NCBI RefSeq assembly: GCF_016406125.1
Contig: NZ_CP066339.1
Span: forward strand, 806,001 to 870,000
Direction of reading: 5' to 3'
Origin: Alicyclobacillus sp. SO9
GTDB lineage: Bacteria > Bacillota > Bacilli > Alicyclobacillales > Alicyclobacillaceae
DNA length: 64,000 nt
The notes beneath the pieces are model-generated. The model saw only the letters and a program-made list of their open reading frames with translations, did no database searches and was not told the DNA's origin. Shown here in pieces: positions 54,935 through 63,881 of this stretch; position 1 is the stretch's first letter; every line of letters begins with the position of its first letter. Made by a program: the position numbers and the translations under genes.

Positions 54935-55168
54935 ATGGAGACTATGCCAAATGTGCAAGAACTCATGAACGATGCGGTGTTGGCACTGAACGAGAACGGC
55001 ATTTTGCCTCAAATTGTGCAGAAGCAGATTGAAAAGACACTACAGCACATCATCAATGATGTTTTCGGCAGCTTTAGTGAATTTTCCAAGACCGTTGAAA
55101 AAGCTGTCCATTCTGCCCTGGAGATAAATATAGACAGTCTTGACCTGCCTGGATACAACACTTGGTGA
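54935..55168 (+). CDS. Small phage-type protein, 77 aa
   Basis: The frame METMPNVQELMNDAVLALNE leads to VFGSFSEFSKTVEKAVHSAL and LDLPGYN, a pattern I associate with conserved hypothetical phage proteins. ATG 54920 in frame is possible. Probably an operon with the next gene. Unknown. Confidence 0.6.
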   Translation: METMPNVQELMNDAVLALNENGILPQIVQKQIEKTLQHIINDVFGSFSEFSKTVEKAVHSALEINIDSLDLPGYNTW

Positions 55169-55206
55169 TTGAAACTGTTCGGGAAAAAGTAGACTAGTTA
55201 ATCCAT

Positions 55207-55626
55207 GTGCAGGGGATCGAGCGGTTGCAGCAACAATTGGACGAGGTTCTAAACGGTGCAAAGAAAGAGTACTCACTGCAAGAAATTGTCGATGCAATCA
55301 AGGGGGATGCAACGGATTATTCGGATACGCCTGGAGAGCACATGTCGCTACATATCGAATATAGACCAAGGACCTTGACCTTCATCTACATGGACAGTGA
55401 ACCGGATGTAGAAAAGTATCGCTGCAATTATGGACTGGTCATCAATCAAGATGGAACGGTTCACTCCGTGAAAATCGACGGAACCGAACTCAATAAAAAT
55501 CAAATTATGAATGGTTTTCATGGATCCGAGAAACTGCTCTTTCAAGCATATGCCACGAAAGCAACTCTCGTTGGTTATCAAGACGAGGACGAGATCGATA
55601 CAAGTTATGACAATGAAGAGGATTAA
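55207..55626 (+). CDS. Hypothetical protein, 139 aa
   Basis: A mixed fold with an acidic end (DEDEIDTSYDNEED). The middle SLHIEYRPRTLTFIYMDSEP looks like beta strands. The GTG start has no good ribosome site. No family is recognised; it follows the previous gene by 38 bp. Confidence 0.55.
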   Translation: MQGIERLQQQLDEVLNGAKKEYSLQEIVDAIKGDATDYSDTPGEHMSLHIEYRPRTLTFIYMDSEPDVEKYRCNYGLVINQDGTVHSVKIDGTELNKNQIMNGFHGSEKLLFQAYATKATLVGYQDEDEIDTSYDNEED

Positions 55627-55800
55627 GTTGGCCTGACGGGAACTTCGGGTGCAATTTTCGTACGGCGGATCCGATTGGTTCACACCAACAAAAGGGTTTG
55701 TTGTGGACGGCAAATCTGCATAAACAACACGGCCGTATGGAGGGGTCAGCAGTACAGCCTATGCGGCCTATCAATCATCATAGAGAGATGGGGTGTTTGG

Positions 55801-56394
55801 ATGGACTACGAAAAGAACATCAAAGAATGGTTCAAGAACCATCAAGCTCATCTTACGAGCTACAGTGACCGCCTGGCAATTTTGGATTGGTCACAACCAG
55901 GGACAAATACCTATCGCTGTCGGTATGTATTTGACGGCAACATGATGTACATCTCGGGGGATATTGGAACGGCGGTGTTTTGGTTGACGTGGAAGGGTAA
56001 CGTTCATTCCTTTGATGATATAAACATTGGATATTTTCATGAAAAGATGGACGCTTTTTCGAATGATAGATGGTCATTTAACGAGCGTTCTGTTGTCTCC
56101 AGTTTGCGCAACTGGTTAAAGGATATGAAGGAGGACGGGACGGAATATGACCATGAAGAAATGAGGGCGCTGTTTCAAGAAGCAAGGTCGTGTTCACAAC
56201 AGTGGGAATGGCGAGAAGTGATACAGTCTCCCCAAGCATTCATCAGTGAGTTGAATCCGGATTACTGGGAGTGGATGTACGACTGCGGGAACGATTACCC
56301 ACTGCGCGTAAGGGGCTACCTCATTGGCCTCCAAATGGCAAGCGAACAGATCCGTGAGCAGACGGACAGAGAACGACGACAGCCTGGGGCGTAG
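55801..56394 (+). CDS. Hypothetical protein, 197 aa
   Basis: The frame MDYEKNIKEWFKNHQAHLTS is rich in Trp and Asp. The N-terminal half could be a beta domain (YRCRYVFDGNMMYISGDIG). ATG 55801 follows ATGGGGTG. Unknown function. Confidence 0.6.
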   Translation: MDYEKNIKEWFKNHQAHLTSYSDRLAILDWSQPGTNTYRCRYVFDGNMMYISGDIGTAVFWLTWKGNVHSFDDINIGYFHEKMDAFSNDRWSFNERSVVSSLRNWLKDMKEDGTEYDHEEMRALFQEARSCSQQWEWREVIQSPQAFISELNPDYWEWMYDCGNDYPLRVRGYLIGLQMASEQIREQTDRERRQPGA

Positions 56395-56430
56395 GTTCGA
56401 AGTGTGGAGCCCCGTGTAGAAGGTGATCAC

Positions 56431-56598
56431 ATGCGTTACACCTATGTCTGGGTACGGGACTATGTCCGGTTTCAACAGATTGTACAAGCATTGAGAGACC
56501 ACGGGTATATCCTTCGTACGGGTACAACGAGTAACGGAACTTATGCTGTCGAACTGCTGGGGCAACGTGGGCCAGAACAGCTGAGTTTAGGGATATAA
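56431..56598 (+). CDS. Small ORF, 55 aa
   Basis: The frame MRYTYVWVRDYVRFQQIVQA has a possible amphipathic helix and the strand TYAVELLG. AAGGTGA lies upstream of the ATG. Unknown. Confidence 0.5.
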   Translation: MRYTYVWVRDYVRFQQIVQALRDHGYILRTGTTSNGTYAVELLGQRGPEQLSLGI

Positions 56599-56612
56599 GG
56601 GAGGGGATTGAA

Positions 56613-56906
56613 GTGGCACAGGAACGTGAATTGTACCTGTACGAATGTAGTCAGTGTGAAATTACTTTCGGTGTGGAGACAAGTTTCGAGGACCAGGCTT
56701 TCATCGTCTGTCCTGTTTGCAAGGGAGTAAGTCATATCCATGATGCCGGATGCTACACGGCGACTATGAACCGGCCTCCTGACGCGGAAGTAGAACAGTC
56801 GGAACCCGCTTGCAGAGTCTGTGGTTGTACAGAGTCCAACGCGTGCCCAGGCGGTTGTTGTTGGGTGGAACCTGATTTGTGTAGCAGCTGTGTTGGAACG
56901 TCGTGA
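56613..56906 (+). CDS. Cys-rich zinc protein, 97 aa
   Basis: Two metal modules: the N-terminal CSQC...CPVC ribbon, and the C-terminal CRVCGCTESNACPGGCCWVE with LCSSC. The second is a motif found in many phage-encoded proteins. The GTG start follows GGGAGGGG. The role is unknown. Confidence 0.7.
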   Translation: MAQERELYLYECSQCEITFGVETSFEDQAFIVCPVCKGVSHIHDAGCYTATMNRPPDAEVEQSEPACRVCGCTESNACPGGCCWVEPDLCSSCVGTS

Positions 56907-56963
56907 CTTGTGGGCATCGCAGGAACTATACTCAGAAACCAGGACTGAATTGAGGTGCATTTC

Positions 56964-57815
56964 GTGAATTACATCGAAGAGGTAAACGCATTTTATAACC
57001 GGTTGGAGGTGACTCCATTGTCCTCATCCGCCATTGCATTATGGTTTGCGCTGCTACACATATGCAACAAAACCGGATGGACGAAGGAGTTCTCCGCAGC
57101 GGTTGGAATGCTATCTCTCAAGAGTGGATTGGGTGCAAGAACAATCGTTAACGCACGGAATGAGCTCAAGACGAAAGGGTACATAGATTGGAAATCGAGA
57201 GGTGGAAGGAAGGCAGCTGTCTATCACCTCGAATTGTTGTGCGCAAATATTGCGCACAATGTTTCCGGCAACAGTTCCGACAATGTTTCCTACAATCCTT
57301 CGCACAATGTTTCCGACAACAGCTCGAAGGACAATTTGTACGCAAATATTGCGCACAACGTTTCCGGAAATGCTTCCACATTAAAAGATCTTAAAGATCT
57401 TTCTTCTTCTTCTGATTCTTCTACTACTCCTACTTCTACTGCTGCGTACGAACCAATAGTCGAAATATGGAAAATATACGAAGAGGAAGACTTTGGGAAG
57501 CTGACACCGCTGATCCGTGATAAATTGCACTGCCTTGTGGAGGAATATTCTGTCGAATGGGTGCGAGAAGCGCTAGTCGAGGCGGTGATGTACAATGCGC
57601 GTTCCTTCGTCTACGTGGATTCCATGTTGAAAAGTTGGCTCAAGGAAGGCGGACCGGAAGCCGCCAGAGCAAAGCGGGAGGCAGCGGCTGCGGCTCCTCA
57701 GAAGCCTGCTGCTGTTGTTGTGCAGGGTCAGCGACGTCCACGTCCGAGCGATACGAAGGCTCCAGAACCGGACGGGCGCTACAGCAATTTTTATAAACTC
57801 TTTCCGGATTCGTAG
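56964..57815 (+). CDS. DnaD-domain replication protein, 283 aa
   Basis: The N-terminal winged-helix (1-90, LSSSAIALWFALLHICNKTG) and the C-terminal DnaD-type domain (about 165-220, YSVEWVREALVEAVMYNARS, then FVYVDSMLKSWLKEG) are separated by an Asn/Ser-rich linker with repeats. Such proteins start replication of phages and skin-like elements by loading the helicase. GTG 56964 follows GAGGTG with 6 bases. No helicase-loader gene is next to it. Confidence 0.88.
   Translation: MNYIEEVNAFYNRLEVTPLSSSAIALWFALLHICNKTGWTKEFSAAVGMLSLKSGLGARTIVNARNELKTKGYIDWKSRGGRKAAVYHLELLCANIAHNVSGNSSDNVSYNPSHNVSDNSSKDNLYANIAHNVSGNASTLKDLKDLSSSSDSSTTPTSTAAYEPIVEIWKIYEEEDFGKLTPLIRDKLHCLVEEYSVEWVREALVEAVMYNARSFVYVDSMLKSWLKEGGPEAARAKREAAAAAPQKPAAVVVQGQRRPRPSDTKAPEPDGRYSNFYKLFPDS
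57240..57378 (+). repeat. Iteron-like repeats inside the replication gene
   Basis: ACAATGTTTCC occurs three times (near 57257, 57280 and 57304) with a fourth, ACAACGTTTCC, at about 57354. The longer unit CAAATATTGCGCACAA occurs twice (57242 and 57341). Phage origins often lie within the initiator gene, so this may be the element's origin. Confidence 0.6.
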
Positions 57816-57873
57816 GTGGTTATGGAACGGGTGAGCCAGTGCCGAACAACTCAGGCACAAGGGGAAGAGTTTG

Positions 57874-58047
57874 GTGAGTCAAATCGACGTGGTCAACAGC
57901 TTGAAGTTTTGCCTTTGGCTTCAAACAAGCCCTGAAGGAGTATCTGCAACGCGATGGAATTTAGCGAAAGCGACTGGATCAGCAACTGATGTTGAATCTA
58001 TGAATGGACGAGAGGACGGTAAGAGGGATGAAAAATACACTTGGTGA
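57874..58047 (+). CDS. Small ORF, 57 aa
   Basis: A GTG-started frame (MSQIDVVNSLKFCLWLQTSP) with AAGGGGAAG upstream. It overlaps the next gene by 20 bases in another frame. Unknown. Confidence 0.4.
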   Translation: MSQIDVVNSLKFCLWLQTSPEGVSATRWNLAKATGSATDVESMNGREDGKRDEKYTW

Positions 58048-58258
58048 TTTAAATAATCATTTGTTTGCGCAGCTTGAAAGGCTGTCGGATGAAGAATTAA
58101 CCGGCGAGAGACTCACCGAGGAAATCAACAGGGCGAAGTCTGTGACGAGTGTTGCAGCGCAAATTATTGCAAACGGGTCACTCGTCCTTGAAGCCAAGAA
58201 ACTTGTTGATGACAGAATGGATGCAAATACAGTTGTTCCCAAAATGTTGGAGGGATGA
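58028..58258 (+). CDS. Small phage-type protein, 76 aa
   Basis: The frame MKNTLGDLNNHLFAQLERLS continues SDEELTGERLTEEINRAKS and is helical; it matches a common type of phage protein of unknown role found before HNH genes. GAGAGG and AAGAGGG precede the ATG. Confidence 0.65.
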   Translation: MKNTLGDLNNHLFAQLERLSDEELTGERLTEEINRAKSVTSVAAQIIANGSLVLEAKKLVDDRMDANTVVPKMLEG

Positions 58259-58261
58259 CCT

Positions 58262-59028
58262 ATGTCCCGATACACGCAGGAGCAAACAGAGTTTATTCGT
58301 GAGGTCGCTCAGGGAAGGTACAACACGGAAATTGCGGCTCTATTCAATGCAAGGTTCGGTACGAATGTGACGGATGGCCAAATGAAAAGCTTTAAGGCGA
58401 ACCACCAAATAAAAAGCAACGTGCTCAAAAGGCGCAGAACGGAGCCTGCCGGACTTTTCACAAACGAGCAAAAGGCTTTCATAAAGGACAATGTGAAAGG
58501 ACTGTCTAATCAAAAACTGGCAGACCTCGTCAACAAGAGATTTGGTTTATCAATCACCGCGAGGCAGATGAATACATGGAAGAAGAATCATGGACTGACC
58601 AGTGGATTAAAAGGCTCAGAGGGGATGGCACACCAAACAAGGGGACCAGAGGTGTATATAACGTTGGTGGGAATAAGACGTCATTCAAGAGGGGGGCAAG
58701 GTCTCATAATTACATGCCTGTAGGCTCTGAAAGAGTCAATGCAGATGACTATGTGGATATCAAGATTGCAGACCCGAATCGTTGGCGAGGAAAGCATTTG
58801 ATTGTGTGGGAGGAGTACCATGGGCGGCATGTTCCAAAGGGACATGTCGTGATTTTTGGAGACCGTAACCGTCGTAATTTCGACCCAGACAACTTGATAT
58901 TGGTTTCACGAGCCCAACTCGCAGTCATGAACAAGCAAGGTCTAATTCAAGACCACGCAGAACTCACTCGGTCGGGCGTGATTGTGGCTGACCTCTATCA
59001 GAAAATCAGCCAGAGGAAGAGAGGCTGA
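58262..59028 (+). pseudogene. HNH endonuclease, frameshifted
   Basis: The N-terminal part in one frame (58262-58610, MSRYTQEQTEFIREVAQGRY, two helix-turn-helix-like repeats) continues in another frame to 59028 with KGTRGVYNVGGNKTSFKRGA, WEEYHGRHVPKGHVVIFGDR and NFDPDNLILVSR, the HNH core. The switch is at about 58607-58614 in GGATTAAAAGG. A -1 slip at AAAA would give a continuous protein, SGLKRLRGDG. Such enzymes nick phage or host DNA. It is either damaged or a programmed frameshift. Confidence 0.75.
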
Positions 59029-59029
59029 C

Positions 59030-59134
59030 ATGAAAGATGATTCGCATTGGGATGAGACCCGCTTATCTACGCATACCATCAATGCGACGTCGGATTTAGC
59101 GTGGATGAAGGTTTCGGAGCACAGTCGGTCGTGA
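59030..59134 (+). CDS. Small ORF after the HNH gene, 34 aa
   Basis: The frame MKDDSHWDETRLSTHTINAT starts 2 bases past the HNH stop, with AGAGGCTGAC as a poor ribosome site. It may be a truncated gene. Weak support. Confidence 0.25.
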   Translation: MKDDSHWDETRLSTHTINATSDLAWMKVSEHSRS

Positions 59135-59574
59135 AGTGTCCCGGGGGACGTTGGCCGGTGTGGTCGAGGACGTTGAGGCGGAATACGAGCGTTGATGCAG
59201 GAAAGCTTTTGAGAGGCGATTGTGCGTCAAATGGGGAACTAGGTGCGCATGTTGGTGACGGGATCGTGGAAAGTTGGAATATTGTATATATACATGAAAT
59301 TAAATATTTATCTGCTTTTCGATGTGCCTCTTACTGCGCTAACGCCCCCTTCGTATTATGAGGTCAACCAGTTATTTCTGGTTGACCTCATAGTGCTTTG
59401 TGAGGTTTGCTACACGGGTAGCCGGGTCGGACGTACGCCCCCGTGGGTCTGCGAACCCGTGCGCTAAACTGTCTGCCCCCTACTTGTGGAAGCATGTTTG
59501 AGGCTGGTTGAGACATCGATCTCGTATCACAAGCGAAGCTATGGTACTGCAAGAAGGATAGGGGTTACCTCCAC
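59135..59574. other. Region without a supported gene
   Basis: Frames here lack ribosome sites and family features. The only structure is the perfect hairpin at 59358. The 5' part of the IS110 transposase is missing, so this may be the scar of its loss. Confidence 0.5.
59358..59391. terminator. Perfect 14-bp hairpin
   Basis: ATGAGGTCAACCAG and CTGGTTGACCTCAT with loop TTATTT. No U tract follows on either strand, so it is a candidate terminator or structured RNA only. Confidence 0.45.
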
Positions 59575-60015
59575 GTGGTCAACTTTTATATTAGCGAACA
59601 CAATGCCCTTACTGAGCAAATCGAAGACTGCAAAATTGTCCAATCTATCCCTGGTATCGGAAAGAAAATCGCGGCAACGATTGTATCCGAAATTGGTGAG
59701 ATAGAGCGGTTTAACCATGCAAAGAAGCTCGTGGCGTTTGCTGGAGTAGACCCGAGTGTCAACTCTTCTGGAACGTTTACAGCCTCGATAAACCGCATAA
59801 CCAAGCGTGGTTCAAGTAGACTGAGGCATGCCTTGTATCTTGCTGTGATCGGCAGCCTGAGAAAGTCCGGCAGTAAAAAGCTTCAAGCATTTTACTGGCT
59901 TAAGCGGCAACAGGGAAAGGCTCACAAGGTAGCACTTATTGCCTGTGTGAACAAAATTCTTCATTGGATATACGTAGTGCTTAAGCGCCAAGAAGCGTTC
60001 GTAGACATGGTCTGA
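59575..60015 (+). pseudogene. IS110-family transposase, 3' remnant
   Basis: About 145 C-terminal residues remain: SIPGIGKKIAATIVSEIGEI is the Transposase_20 domain, followed by KLVAFAGVDPSVNSSGTF and TKRGSSRLRHALYLA. The N-terminal RuvC-like DEDD part is missing, so the copy is dead. A hairpin follows. Confidence 0.9.
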
Positions 60016-60041
60016 TACCCATGATTATGTCTACCAAGAAA

Positions 60042-60065
60042 AACCTTCCATGTTCTCATGGACGG
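60042..60065 (+). terminator. Hairpin after the IS110 remnant
   Basis: CCTTCCATG and CATGGACGG form a stem with one mismatch and loop TTCT, followed by a moderately T-rich stretch. Confidence 0.4.
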
Positions 60066-60200
60066 TTCTTTGAGCTGTCTCTTTTAAGGCTAACACAATA
60101 TTCCAACATTTTCACTGGCAATCTTGACAAACTATTAGCTGGTTTAGTTCAAATGCCCTTCTTATTACATCATGATGCTTACCGGCTGTGAAAATGGAGC

Positions 60201-60218
60201 GGCGACCATGTGGTCGCC
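60201..60218. repeat. 8-bp perfect inverted repeat
   Basis: GGCGACCA-TG-TGGTCGCC lies 46 bp past the stop of the minus-strand anti-sigma gene. It may act as its terminator, although the loop is only 2 bases. Confidence 0.4.
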
Positions 60219-60263
60219 ACTATACAAGAGCCGTGTTTCGTCTGCGACGAGATGACCCTGGTC

Positions 60264-61400
60264 TTAATCTTTCGGAATAGTCCATCCACTTAAAATTTGC
60301 ATGATATCATTCTTCGCTTGACTAGGATTTCCGCTCACCAACGCATTAAGCACATAAGCGTACTGCTTCCTAAAAAAGATGACATCGTATTCGTCTCGCA
60401 CAGTATTGGACTGTGCCTCCGCTGGTGGGGTTCGCTGAAAATGGACAAGGGTCGCTTGCCCAGCAGGTGTTGACACAGACTCGTGGCTAATAATATTAGC
60501 ATGGTTACCAATGACGGCAGCATAGGATTTTGTACCAGCGTTAGCAGATGGATATCCCGTGACAAGAAGGCTTAGTGTTAAGCCCTTCCAACGTGTGGAG
60601 TGACTATTCGGTTTCACAACTTGCCCAGTTTGCAACGTCAATGTTGTGTTAAACAACGGGTTCAATTGTTGCGTTGTTTGTGTCGTTCTATTCTCTCGTG
60701 ATGACGTTTTAAAGTGACTGATAACCCATGGTACCTTACTTTGTAACTGTTTATATTGTGCGTAGTGCTTGCTCTTAGGGTATGGGTATCGATTATCTAT
60801 ATAAAACGCAAACGAATACCTGTCGTTGCTAAAAGCTTTCACTACTTTAGGGTCTTGTTCTAAGTGCCCCAAATAGCTCTTTGGATAAACAACAAGCTCC
60901 ACTATAAAGGGCTGTGGGGATTTCTCCGCGATATAATTAAAATAGAACATCTGTAAAGCCTGCACGCCTGGTAGAGTCCGTGATTTTAAGGTATACAATT
61001 TATTCCATGATGTTGGAATAGAGACTGTGAAACCAAACTTTGTATTCCTATATTGGTTATTATTCACCGTGATCCGACTGACGTTGGGTGTAGTTGAATT
61101 CATTGAGGTCATTGAATTGTTGTCAGTCTCAGCAGTTGTTGACTTCAATACTCCCTGATGGTGAACTCCATAGGTGATTCCGCTTGCAACAACGATAAGT
61201 GCTACAATCACTGCCCCGAGTTGTCCCAAGTTGAACCCATTTCGTTTCTTTGTAACGATAGCTCTCGGAGCGTCACTTTGTTGAGTGTCCACATCCATTC
61301 GCTGCTCAATGGCATTCCACAATTCATGTCGCTTACCTAGCTCTAGCGCAATCTTGGACAATGTCCTTGACGCATCCTCAGTTTTGCGTGTCGAACTCAT
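60264..61400 (-). CDS. Probable membrane anti-sigma factor, 378 aa
   Basis: The N-terminal cytoplasmic part (about 1-55) is followed by one membrane helix (LGQLGAVIVALIVVASGITY) and a large outer domain of about 300 residues rich in Ser/Thr/Asn. The start overlaps the sigma gene by 23 bases, and GAAAGGGGG precedes it, so both are made together. The protein most likely holds the ECF sigma factor at the membrane until a signal arrives. No zinc motif is present. Confidence 0.75.
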   Translation of the reverse strand: MSSTRKTEDASRTLSKIALELGKRHELWNAIEQRMDVDTQQSDAPRAIVTKKRNGFNLGQLGAVIVALIVVASGITYGVHHQGVLKSTTAETDNNSMTSMNSTTPNVSRITVNNNQYRNTKFGFTVSIPTSWNKLYTLKSRTLPGVQALQMFYFNYIAEKSPQPFIVELVVYPKSYLGHLEQDPKVVKAFSNDRYSFAFYIDNRYPYPKSKHYAQYKQLQSKVPWVISHFKTSSRENRTTQTTQQLNPLFNTTLTLQTGQVVKPNSHSTRWKGLTLSLLVTGYPSANAGTKSYAAVIGNHANIISHESVSTPAGQATLVHFQRTPPAEAQSNTVRDEYDVIFFRKQYAYVLNALVSGNPSQAKNDIMQILSGWTIPKD

Positions 61401-61905
61401 TGTAATCTTGTACCCCCTTTCCCTCAGACAACCTCTCTCTCAGTTTGGTAAGTGCCCGCATATCGGTAATTCGAACTCTTCCTTCTGTCCATCCGAGAGT
61501 TTCTGCGGTCTGTGCGACTGTCAATTCCTCCACGTGCCGTAAGATAAAAACCTGACGGTAAGATTCTTTAAGATGTGTAACTGCATCTTCAACGATTAGC
61601 ACCTCAGTGATGTTTGTTTGTTCATCGGACAGATAAGGCGGCATATAAGTGGACAAAAACTGTTTTGTTTTTTTCTTTTTCTTAAGCAGATCAAACATAT
61701 AATTGCGAGCAATACTGGCTAACCAAGTCTTCTCTGAAGACTCCTTCCGAAAATTATGCCACGCCTTGAAGGCTCGAAAAAACACTTCCTGAACCACATC
61801 ATTCGCCTCATTGTCATCGTTCAACGTCAGCCTTGCGTAGCGGTAAATGTCATCCGCATACAACTCAGATAGTCGGTGAATCTGCTCTTTCAACTCTGAA
61901 TCCAC
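61378..61905 (-). CDS. ECF-type RNA polymerase sigma factor, 175 aa
   Basis: Region 2 (ADDIYRYARLTLNDDNEAND, VVQEVFFRAFKAWHNFR) and region 4 (LKESYRQVFILRHVEELTVA, AETLGWTEGRVRITDMRA) are complete. GTG 61905 follows GGGGGAGTTGG and gives the usual ECF length; the longer frame begins with unlikely sequence. It belongs to the SigW/SigM-like group by style. The target promoters are unknown. Confidence 0.9.
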   Translation of the reverse strand: MDSELKEQIHRLSELYADDIYRYARLTLNDDNEANDVVQEVFFRAFKAWHNFRKESSEKTWLASIARNYMFDLLKKKKKTKQFLSTYMPPYLSDEQTNITEVLIVEDAVTHLKESYRQVFILRHVEELTVAQTAETLGWTEGRVRITDMRALTKLRERLSEGKGVQDYNEFDTQN

Positions 61906-62266
61906 GAACCCCAACTCCCCCCTTTCCAAAAAACTAAAAACGTATGATTGGCAATCGCTCACCAAGATATTTTGTTTAAATAACCAATTCTCTTCTAGCA
62001 ATTCTAACGGCAATTCACATTAATGGACTCTCGAATGGATACTCCTGTTACATTTATTTCTGAAACTTTAAGTGTGCTACCAACAAGAAGAAGAGATACT
62101 CAGAGAAGCTTAGGATAAGTTCCTAAGCCTTTGCCTGCATTCTCAATTCACGAAAGACATTTCTAATCCGACAATCCAAATTTAAGGATATTACCGTGTT
62201 ATACTCCTTTTCCATTAACGACAGGGCGTTATGTCACTCTTGCCCCCCGTTACTTGAAGAACGAAT

Positions 62267-63238
62267 CTATGATGATTGATGAACACGGAGTATCAGGTCA
62301 TCTGCGACTCTGCAGAGCTTACGTATTGAAGATGAATCCAAGCTCACGAAGCCAGCTCTCTCTAAATCTATTGCCAACGGCTTCGGCAGTTTCTCGATAT
62401 ATTCGTCAAGTGGCAAGCCGTTAGCAGTCTCAAGATAAAGCCAGAATGCCTCTCCTGAAAACTGCCACGCTAAACTTGCTAATTGCCCCGTTTTTACCAA
62501 GCGTTGAGCCTTCTTTGCATTCAAAGCATCTTGAATCGGTGAAAGGACAAAATCATGTGCCCTATCTGGATACTGCTTCCGTAAAAACTCTCTAAACCGT
62601 TCTATAGCTCGTACAATCCGTCTTACGTCTGCTTCGGATACGTTGAGCCATTTGCATAGATCCTCAATGATTTGGAAATCAAAATTGGTCTTCATCCAAG
62701 GAATTAGCATGCCTGTGGAACAAGAACCAGTATCAAAGAACATCGCCATGAAGGCAGCATCCGTCCAAGCGGCTTCACCAGCGACGGTAGCCGAATACAG
62801 GGTATTCTGCTCCATACTGTTTACCGCCCAATGCTTTCTTTGCTCAACAACATTAGTCCATTTAGCGAACGTCTGGGTCTGTCCAATAGTCGAAGCAAAG
62901 TATTGGCGTGCTTCGCCTTGAACGGCTTCGAAATTGCCAAGAGGATCGTACAATGCCTTAGATTCAAGCAGATGTCTGTAGTCCAATGGGTTCTCCATAA
63001 TCGCATCCAGAGTGATGGGAGAAATGAAGTCCACCTGGACGAATTCGCCTTCATAAATGAGGTTTTGCGTTTCGAACGATGCCGACTCTTCTACACAAAT
63101 TGTGATGTCAACATCACTGAATTCGTCAGCATCCCCACGTCCCACTGAACCGCCTAAAAAGGCGTACTTCATGTTGGGCAGGTTTAATTCCTTGAGGCAC
63201 CTTCGTCCCAAGTCCATGAGAACATCATTACGTGTCAT
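62267..63238 (-). CDS. Nucleotidyltransferase-domain protein, 323 aa
   Basis: The N-terminal polymerase-beta-type fold has AFLGGSVGRGDADEFSDVDI (G-S...D-x-D) and a third Asp in FVQVDFISP. The C-terminal 200 residues are helical, as in antibiotic-modifying nucleotidyltransferases. The substrate cannot be named. AAGGAG precedes ATG 63238. Confidence 0.82.
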   Translation of the reverse strand: MTRNDVLMDLGRRCLKELNLPNMKYAFLGGSVGRGDADEFSDVDITICVEESASFETQNLIYEGEFVQVDFISPITLDAIMENPLDYRHLLESKALYDPLGNFEAVQGEARQYFASTIGQTQTFAKWTNVVEQRKHWAVNSMEQNTLYSATVAGEAAWTDAAFMAMFFDTGSCSTGMLIPWMKTNFDFQIIEDLCKWLNVSEADVRRIVRAIERFREFLRKQYPDRAHDFVLSPIQDALNAKKAQRLVKTGQLASLAWQFSGEAFWLYLETANGLPLDEYIEKLPKPLAIDLERAGFVSLDSSSIRKLCRVADDLILRVHQSS

Positions 63239-63338
63239 GACATCACTCCTTTGTCGAATTTCTTGTGGGGCTAAACTGCCCGCTAATTCAGCAAATGTAG
63301 TGTAGACAACAGTGTATATTCATTCAATTCTTTAGAAC

Positions 63339-63812
63339 TTAAAAGTATTGTACGGGTCTACTATGCACAACAGTCTCACTGTATTTCCCGCCAGTAACCT
63401 CGTGGATAACTTTGCGCCAGAATACTTGAGAAGGAAGGTTTTCGGGAAGTTCGGAGACCTCCCAGCCTCCTGAGAAGGTCTTGAATATCTTTTGCGCTGC
63501 CTGGTTCCCAACGCCTAACTTCCGATACTTCTTCATCACAAAGAACTCAGAAATTACGTTGCGGTTTTCTTCAAGTAAATCATATTTATGGACAAGAACG
63601 AATCCAGCGGTACTTTTGTTCACTACGATGAAAAACGGATGGCAAGAGTCGTCATACCAATACTGGTCCAGCCTCCGATATTCAAAGAACCCATGTGCAT
63701 TCACGTCAGTACCCTTAAATTCGCTCAAATCATATAGATAAAGATTCAAGAGATTCCTTAGAACTAGCTTGTCGTTCTCCGATACCGGCGACACATCAAC
63801 ATCTAAATCCAC
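63339..63812 (-). CDS. GNAT-family N-acetyltransferase, 157 aa
   Basis: The acetyl-CoA site is FFVMKKYRKLGVGNQAAQKI. The N-terminal strands (LLNLYLYDLSEF, PFFIVVNKSTAGFVLV) and the end LPSQVFWRKVIHE are typical for predicted acetyltransferases. GTG 63812 follows GGAGG. The substrate is unknown. Confidence 0.88.
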   Translation of the reverse strand: MDLDVDVSPVSENDKLVLRNLLNLYLYDLSEFKGTDVNAHGFFEYRRLDQYWYDDSCHPFFIVVNKSTAGFVLVHKYDLLEENRNVISEFFVMKKYRKLGVGNQAAQKIFKTFSGGWEVSELPENLPSQVFWRKVIHEVTGGKYSETVVHSRPVQYF

Positions 63813-63881
63813 AAGTCATCCTCCAGACGCTACCCATAGCGTAACCACGCTCACCTGGTTTGGCTTTCGTTCCATCATCCA

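Noticed and set aside
59101-59467. Two plus-strand frames before the IS110 remnant
   Set aside because: No ribosome sites, and one spans the perfect hairpin at 59358.
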